Assembly: GCA_037501455.1 (NCBI GenBank)
Contig: CM074863.1
Location: forward strand, 6,444,001 to 6,508,000
Direction of reading: 5' to 3'
Source: Lantana camara
Lineage: Eukaryota; Streptophyta; Magnoliopsida; Lamiales; Verbenaceae
DNA length: 64,000 nucleotides
A model generated the notes under the pieces. That model saw nothing but the letters and a program-made list of their open reading frames with translations, was not told where the DNA came from and made no database searches. Of this stretch, positions 60,301 to 64,000 are shown piece after piece. The stretch's first letter is position 1; each line of letters opens with the position of its first letter. A program made the translations under genes and the position numbers.

Positions 60301-60564
60301 GCCTGGGCTAAGATTCACCATTATAAGGCCTCCGTGGCTCAGCAGTACAACAAGCGTGTAAAGGAAAGGACTTTCCAGTTGGGAGACTTGGTTTTAAAGA
60401 AAGTGGAAGTATCCAGGCACGTGGGAAAGTTGGACCCCAATTGGGAAGGCCCATTCAGAGTCGTACAACTCAGAGCTAACAACACTTACACCCTGGAGAC
60501 ACTTCAAGGTGAGCGCTTGCCTCGCCCTTGGAACGCATGTAACCTCCGGCGGTTTTATGTTTAA
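54367..60564 (+). CDS. Intact Gypsy gag-pol polyprotein, 2065 aa
   Basis: Single frame with no stop. Order: Pro/Ala-rich N-terminus; Gag domain (about 355-465, core AQEWYKRLPPRSIHSYEEL); arginine-rich region; CHHC knuckle CAFHKQRGHDTDEC (595-608); protease VDSGSS with D775; RT with YVDD at 1217-1220; first RNase H (about 1360-1475); second, archaeal-type RNase H with LHTDGSS (D1499) to ERADALS; integrase H2C2 finger (about 1718-1765); integrase core with D1791, D1851 and E1887, giving exact D-35-E spacing. All catalytic residues seen are intact. The second RNase H places it in the Tat lineage. The product would form virus-like particles, copy the RNA and integrate the cDNA. The ATG at 54367 is the first after the primer site. 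Confidence 0.95.
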   Translation: MVATRSGAVGGGDDTSLDANTIIPVVATGGAPPPSAATGGAPPAAGVTPQVESSVPPPAPPAPQIPTTAGGASLSAPPPLAQNPWFHPQVNIGGQGYMMPPPGYVLTPSVMMPPVPPYQAGQIQLPVAIPREIEGVELPPLTTQQLRALYAQCEVQAAQGAWERFHSMYFPSGQATQIAAPLGGQQNFPLREAQAVLRAPPPPPPVREVPRQEGNERPSMGRNREPTERVNENEGDSHASRRGSRAPGHGNKQTDVNPDILAAVQDQLQGLKDMVGQLSRGRSTQISPSRDERVEARSARTKDPPPRVPRRKEPEENFGTYEYHPLARGSPLVEEVLMAQAGMAKVPTSINRYDGTTDPAEHLDHFVHLMHLYEHSSNYWAKVFVTSLVGMAQEWYKRLPPRSIHSYEELANAFLNHFNSLKAPVTAPTALYNVVQGKSESLRSFFARFNKEILQVERPSMDFLIPVLFQAVDHKQYVSKKFADAIVERRPGTLMGLREIAEPFFALEDMYGTNGPRHHSPARNERPHHERGRDVAVKKERPQERRRSPPPPRRFERIPLTRPNSEVYNLSDKKLFKRPIKMRETDSLRRSNKYCAFHKQRGHDTDECRQLEAEIQRLVAGGHLKEFVRVLERYDEQCNERSGRRRRSPSRSKSPRGRGPPETSSHRGNKGKAPVQENEPFAVINMIAGGSSGGDSNASRRRYVRSYNQRPAVPKPIYAIQSPSAQRSKESDVIGFDDRDLEHIVTPHGEGITSDCPMVVSVDVHNHVVKRVLVDSGSSVNVLPYSTFLKMKADLPLEPLKTALIGFGGSEVVPRGQIRLATSFGRAPQRKTLLVTYAVVEIDIPYNIIIGRPALVDFKAIISTYHQKIKFPTPEGVGEVLCNVQEAWECYMLSLRKPKAEKTFQIGSTKKSVDFPNLDEDGPARKRAKINKKKNKKKRGNNEENPLESAPPGTVGGSSSEGDEPKEDEPASSDRLTGKKRALELPRPEVRIEPSEKFLTIELEPGNKDKTTQIGSNLSGPSQIMMIDFLRENRDVFAWRASDLTGIDPSVIVHRLNVDPSFKPIKQKKRDVHGFRKKAIEDEVNKLLEAQYIEPILYPEWLCNVVLVPKSANKWRMCNDFTDLNKACPKDPYPLPRIDQLVDSTAGCELMSMMDAFQGYYQIFMAPEDRPKTSFVVHLGVYCFLVMPFGLKNAGATYQRLVSRMFESEIGKSMEVYVDDMIVKSERQDSHLEDLKRTFSILRHYGMKLNPSKCTFGVQGGKFLGYMVSQRGIEANPEKIKAILEIPSPRNLREVQVLVGKIISLNRFISRSADRNLPFFKILRNARNFAWTEECERALQDMKTYLSSAPLLTKPVAGERLFMYLSVSPEATSAVLVAVRERKHLSVYYLSKTLQGAEKKYLEIEKFAFALINASRRLRPYFQAHSITVLTDQPLKQVLSKPDVSGRLIKWAIELSQFDLCFEPRTAIQAQVVADLLVERFGFEPAVAENEGLWVLHTDGSSTSQGGGVGVALRNPDGIELDFAIKLDFQVTNNEAEYEALVQGLNIAFQNGASRITAYVDSQLIASQIEGTYEARETTMVQYLQKAREIIEKFKEFHLLQVPREENERADALSKFASALEGTSERSVTFLRTEEPLIKERITTQMIAMIDPNEPCWLDDIVIFLRDGLPPADKVEARKVRSKAPRFALDPEGRLFKKSFQGPPMRCLRPSQAKETLELIHSGSCGNHSGGRILAKKVLRSGFYWPTVLQDAIEFSRKCPKCQFHSNLPQLPAAQMIPIDVSWPFDQWGIDIVGPLPIAVGQKKFVILAVDYFTKWAEAEAVAKITFKVVRDFIWKNIICRYGIPRVLISDNGSQFIAADTREWCSELGIEQRFTSVGHPQANGQAEVTNRIILQHLKTMIESKKSEWAEELQGALWAYRTTPRAATGETPYALVYGSEAMIPAKIVSESARVGYFEPQLNDGNRSLELDLLDERRDKAWAKIHHYKASVAQQYNKRVKERTFQLGDLVLKKVEVSRHVGKLDPNWEGPFRVVQLRANNTYTLETLQGERLPRPWNACNLRRFYV

Positions 60565-60866
60565 AAGCTCTTTGCAAATCCTGATGTAACAACCCTCTTT
60601 GACGGGTTCTATGTACTTCCAATCACAAGTAAGTGGAAACATAATCTTATTAATTTTTCCAATATTTTTGTTTCTTTGATTGCTTGAATGGATAAGTCCC
60701 ACGACCCTCGTCTTTGCGAGCGTGGTTGGCAACCCATTCCAATTTGTATGCTGTTATCTCGTATGGGTTACGCTGGCCAGCACTCTACTCCACATGGGGG
60801 GACGCCCTCATAAGGATAGACTGGTTACGCTCACAACCAAGTAGGCGAATTGGAGGAAGATCATGA

Positions 60867-61132
60867 AGAAAGTCCTAGTAGGCCTTGGCTGTTTCTTAAA
60901 ACGCCTTGCGCTCGAAAACGGGATCACCCACAAGAAAATCCTAGTAGGCCTTGGTTGTTTCTTAAAACGCCTTGCGCTCGAAAACGGGATCCCCCACAAG
61001 AGAAAATCCTAGTAGGCCTTGGCTGTTTCTTACAACACCTTGCGCTCGAAAACGGGACCTCCTATCAGAACAAATTCTTACTAGGCCTTGGTCGTCTCTT
61101 ACAACGCCTTGCGCTCGAAAACAGAATTTCCT
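60867..61132 (+). repeat. Tandem array A in Gypsy 3' region, about 66 bp x 4
   Basis: Units start at 60867, 60933, 61001 and 61067. They share TAGGCCTTGG, GTTTCTTA and CCTTGCGCTCGAAAACGGGA-like blocks. They begin about 300 bp after the gag-pol stop. Short open frames across them are repeat artefacts. Confidence 0.88.
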
Positions 61133-61275
61133 GCAGAGCCAGGAAAATGATAAGAGCCAGAGCGCTCGAACGATGGCCTCAGAATCAAGAGGGTGTCGTA
61201 CAAATCTTGAACGAGGGCAACCACTCATTAAGACCCTCGCACACACTCAAGAACCAGCATAACCCCCCAAGGGTG

Positions 61276-61690
61276 GAAGAAATTTATACAAGTCTTGAGC
61301 AAGGGGGCAATCCCGCTGTAAGACCCTCACGATCGCTCAAGACTTAGACAAGTTTATGGAAGAAATTTATACAAGTCTTGAGCAAGGGGGCAATCCCGCT
61401 GTAAGACCCTCACGATCGCTCAAGACTTAGACAAATTTACGGAAGAAAAATTTATACAAGTCATGAACGGGGGGCAATCTCACAATAAGACCCTCATGAT
61501 CGCTCATGACTTAGACAAATTTACAATGGCAGAAATTTATACAAGTCTTGAGCAAGGGGGCAATCCCGCTGTAAGACCCTCGCGATCGCTCAAGACTTAG
61601 ACAAATTTACGGAAGAAAAATTTATACAAGTCTTGAGCAAGGGGGCAATCTCACTGTAAGACCCTCACGTTCGCTCAAGACTTAGACAAT
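61276..61690 (+). repeat. Tandem array B: five hairpin units of about 83 bp
   Basis: Units start at 61276, 61358, 61441, 61528 and 61611. Each carries AAGTCTTGAGC and its inverse GCTCAAGACTT (61290-61300 and 61335-61345 in unit 1), giving an 11-bp stem with a 34-base loop. Unit 3 has AAGTCATGA paired with TCATGACTT (61458-61466, 61504-61512): both arms changed together. A diverged copy lies at 61201-61256 with a 6-bp stem. Confidence 0.88.
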
Positions 61691-61786
61691 TTTTCTTTGC
61701 ATCGAAGAAATAAAACATTCACAAGAGTATGCTACCCAGTATTATTATATAAAGAAACTGAAGAACGAAGGCACGAAAAAGGAACA

Positions 61787-61792
61787 TTTATT
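61787..61792 (-). terminator. Poly(A) signal of antisense gene
   Basis: AATAAA on the minus strand about 90 bp after the stop of the antisense frame, supporting it as a real transcription unit. Confidence 0.5.
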
Positions 61793-61882
61793 CATTGCAA
61801 CGAGAGTTATTACAAAGATAAGGGCTCAAAGGCCCAGGAAATGCTGAAAAAAAAAAAAAAAAAATGCTTTCAAGGAATAATC

Positions 61883-64000
61883 TTAAGCGGCTGGGGCGAT
61901 GTCCTCATCAACGATCACCAGAATTGGGCCATGAACGGGGCCATGGACTGGACCCTCGGGCTCTTGAGGCTGGGCTTGAGGATCGTTGGGGGCGTTGGCA
62001 TCCAGAGCGGGCGCATTGGCATTGGGAGCAGGAGCGTTGGCATTTTCAGCAGCTAGGGCTGGGGCTTCCTCCATGATGGGCGCTTCAGGCTCATCCTCAG
62101 GATCGTCATTTTGGGCATGTTGAGCCGGATCCCCTCCCCGATGAGCGTCGGCGTACTCATCCTGGATCAACTTGACCAGGAATTCATACTCCATTTCAGC
62201 AATGCCGTCCGCGGGGTCGTTGGGATCCTCATCCACCTCTTCACAGCGCTCGTTGAACAAGAGCCCCGTGCCCTCGGCTCCCTTCATTGCCGGATCCGTC
62301 AGCCCTTTGTGGATGCCCTGATCCACTGCCAAGTTGAAGGCGTTTTGAGCCTCATCCAAACAGTGCAACGAGGCCGCGAAATTGAAGGCTTTGGAGTGGC
62401 AGAATTTGATTAAGGCCTCCTTGTTCGCGCGCTCTAGACTGCGAGGCCACTCATTCATGGTATCAGCAAACTTCTGCTCGGCCTCCAAAGCCCTCGTTCT
62501 CCAACTTTCCCGATCCGCCTCCGCTTTCTGGCACCGCTCGTTAGCCTGGGCCAGCTGATTGCCCAAATTGATGCGAGCGCCGTCGACCGCCACAAAATCT
62601 TCTTTCAGCTTCCCCAACTCCTCCTCCGATTTGTTGTATAAACCCTTGAGGGTTTCATACTTGGCGACTTCTGCGTCCAGCTCCGATTGGATATGAGCCG
62701 GATCATTCGAGCGGGCCATCTTCTTGTATTTGGCCTTGCGCTCGGCGTAAGTGGAGGCTCGCATTTGCACATTACGGAGCCGGGGAAGAACTTGCTGCGT
62801 AAACGAGAGGAAAAGTGTTAGCCAGAAAGATGATAATTTATAGAAATCAACAAAGATAGGCAAGGAGTGAAGGCTTACGGAAATTAGAGCGTTGGCCGCG
62901 TCGAAGGTCACTTGCTCCACGGACTCGTTGTAGAGGTGCCGATGGTCCGCCGAAAACTGGGCCCGGCTGTAAAGATCTTGGGCCATAGTCTGGGATAGAG
63001 TACCGGGCCTCAGCAGAATTGGCCCCCCGTCCGTGGGACCTGAGCATTCCCTGTCCCCTCGTCGAGAGAACGCCCATAGATGCTCCTCTTCTGAAGAGGA
63101 AGTGTCCCCCTCGCCCTTGGGGCCCTCGACAACTTGTTTGCCCTTGCCCTTGATTGCGGCAGAATCGGGCATCCTCTTCCTCTTGCGGGAAGGCCTATTT
63201 GCGCTCGGAGGGACCTCTGTTATGGTCAAGGCGGTTAATGGCCTCGTTTGTTCCGCGGTCACCGGAGGTTGAACATCGCCCGCTCTTTCTGAAGAAGACC
63301 GCCCTCTGGTCTCCCTGCTGACCACTCTGCGTTCCCCTCGGCCACGAGGGGGTTGTACCTCAGGATGGGCGCTCGAACTCGCGCCGTCACGAGCGTCCCT
63401 GCGGTTGTCACGGTTGCGGGGTCGCTGTTGTTCTCGCTGCTGGTCCCCCTGAGGGGTTTGATTTCTGTTTGCATGGGCAAAACGAGCCGCTTGTCTGATC
63501 CCACCGGCCAGTGCTAAGATAGCGACTCCTGCAAGAGTGAAATTTTCAAGGGTTAGGAATATTCAAATCATCTACTCAGATTACAAGTTGCAAGCATAGA
63601 AAAGAAGTTAGTATTTATTCCTATCTAAAGTTAGTGCCCTAAGAATCTAACCGTCTCTCTCTATGTCACGAGCCGGAGGGTTGTCAAGGAAAAAAGGGTC
63701 ATTGGAGAGACCGCACAAGAACATAAGTTCTGCATCATCTATCCAGTCCTTCGCTTGTATTAGGTGACCCTCGTCCCTTAGGGTTGTTGCCAGACTTTTG
63801 GCCCAATCTTTGGGGAGTGAGGGTGGCAAACGGCTCTTTGAATACGAGCCCCATTCCGTGATCACCCCAAAGCCCTCTTCTGTTGGAGCCTTGACGAAGA
63901 TAAACTTTTCTTTCCAATCAATGCCATAAGTGCTCGAGGGCGAGTTGATCAGCTTCATATGGGCCTTCGCTTGAACGTAATAGAAACCGGCCTCGGGGGA
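61883..64000 (-). CDS. Antisense gene of the Tat element (3 exons seen, 5' end outside)
   Basis: On the strand opposite gag-pol, three exons join in frame: 64000-63653, 63528-62879 and 62794-61883. Intron 1 (124 bp, phase 1) ends TTGCAG; its donor CG|GTTAGA is weak. Intron 2 (84 bp, phase 0, GTAAGC...TACGCAG) is a multiple of three, so it looks open when unspliced. The N-terminal exon (GFYYVQAKAH, IDWKEKFIFV) resembles the Pfam 'putative gypsy type transposon' family. Then follow a basic, low-complexity region (RPRNRDNRR), a basic KRKRM stretch, a long coiled coil (DAEVAKYETLKGLYNKSEEE to EAEQKFADTM) and an acidic Ala/Pro/Asn-rich tail. Antisense frames are known in Retand/Tat elements; their function is unknown. 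Two in-frame junctions and the kept frame suggest selection. Confidence 0.72.

Larger units (their letters stand above)
53452..64000 (+). mobile_element. Tat-lineage Ty3/Gypsy element, 3' end beyond window
   Basis: 5' LTR, leader, one intact gag-pol frame, two tandem arrays and an antisense gene, in that order. Dual RNase H domains and an antisense frame between pol and the 3' LTR are known traits of Tat/Retand/Ogre elements. The 3' LTR is not in the window, so age and target duplication cannot be read. At over 10.5 kb with an uninterrupted polyprotein it may be recent. Confidence 0.92.

Noticed and set aside
60850..61347. 165-codon frame over the tandem arrays
   Set aside because: It is a repeat artefact crossing array A and part of B; no domain.
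61276..61690. CRISPR-like array of regularly spaced repeats
   Set aside because: Whole units are tandem copies with no variable spacers, in a eukaryotic retrotransposon.

Overview
This is a 64-kb piece of an AT-rich flowering-plant nuclear genome, most probably a eudicot. The evidence is a class I cytosolic aldolase gene with spliceosomal introns, a PETAL LOSS-type double-trihelix factor, a DREB-type AP2/ERF gene, plant-lineage Gypsy and Copia retrotransposons and a nuclear copy of plastid ycf2. Nothing in the sequence fixes the species.

Gene content is low. Three host genes are well supported: a cytosolic fructose-bisphosphate aldolase (8403-10299, +, three exons, 358 aa), a PTL-like trihelix transcription factor (16619-14251, -, two exons, 548 aa) and an intronless DREB/ERF factor (49082-49693, +). 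A fourth, unidentified spliced reading frame lies at 51363-51705 (-). These genes show no operon-like or pathway link; they are islands between transposons.

The rest is a layered record of mobile elements. At 1-4165 (-) is the 5' part of a Tat-type Gypsy element. At 6673-7986 (-) is a non-autonomous Helitron, ending 300 bp upstream of the aldolase TATA box. Inverted-repeat elements with GGG/CCC-like ends and 9-10-bp target duplications (Mutator-like) lie at 5797-6030, 11412-11795 (with a perfect 108-bp palindrome), 21713-23525 (with two smaller ones inside), 24682-24992 and 47798-48460. A CACTA element carrying a tRNA-derived SINE-like insert is at 25158-26500, and a decayed LINE at 27240-29330. 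A Pack-MULE-like element (33946-46789) was split by an 11-kb Copia element (35009-46017), which was itself hit by a solo LTR of its own family (37879-39819). A hAT MITE follows (46915-47489). Near 52.3 kb a 20-base C run abuts a ycf2 fragment.

The right end (53452 to beyond 64000) is a structurally intact Tat-lineage Gypsy element: 825-bp 5' LTR, an uninterrupted 2065-codon gag-pol frame with two RNase H domains, two tandem arrays in the 3' region, and a spliced antisense gene of unknown function. The most unusual signals are the hairpin array with a compensatory base change (61276-61690), the triple GC hairpin in the Copia leader (37255-37363), the six-G-box array in the Copia LTRs, and element-specific enrichment of short CpG words in the two Gypsy elements. 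Coordinates, repeat boundaries and counts were read by eye.
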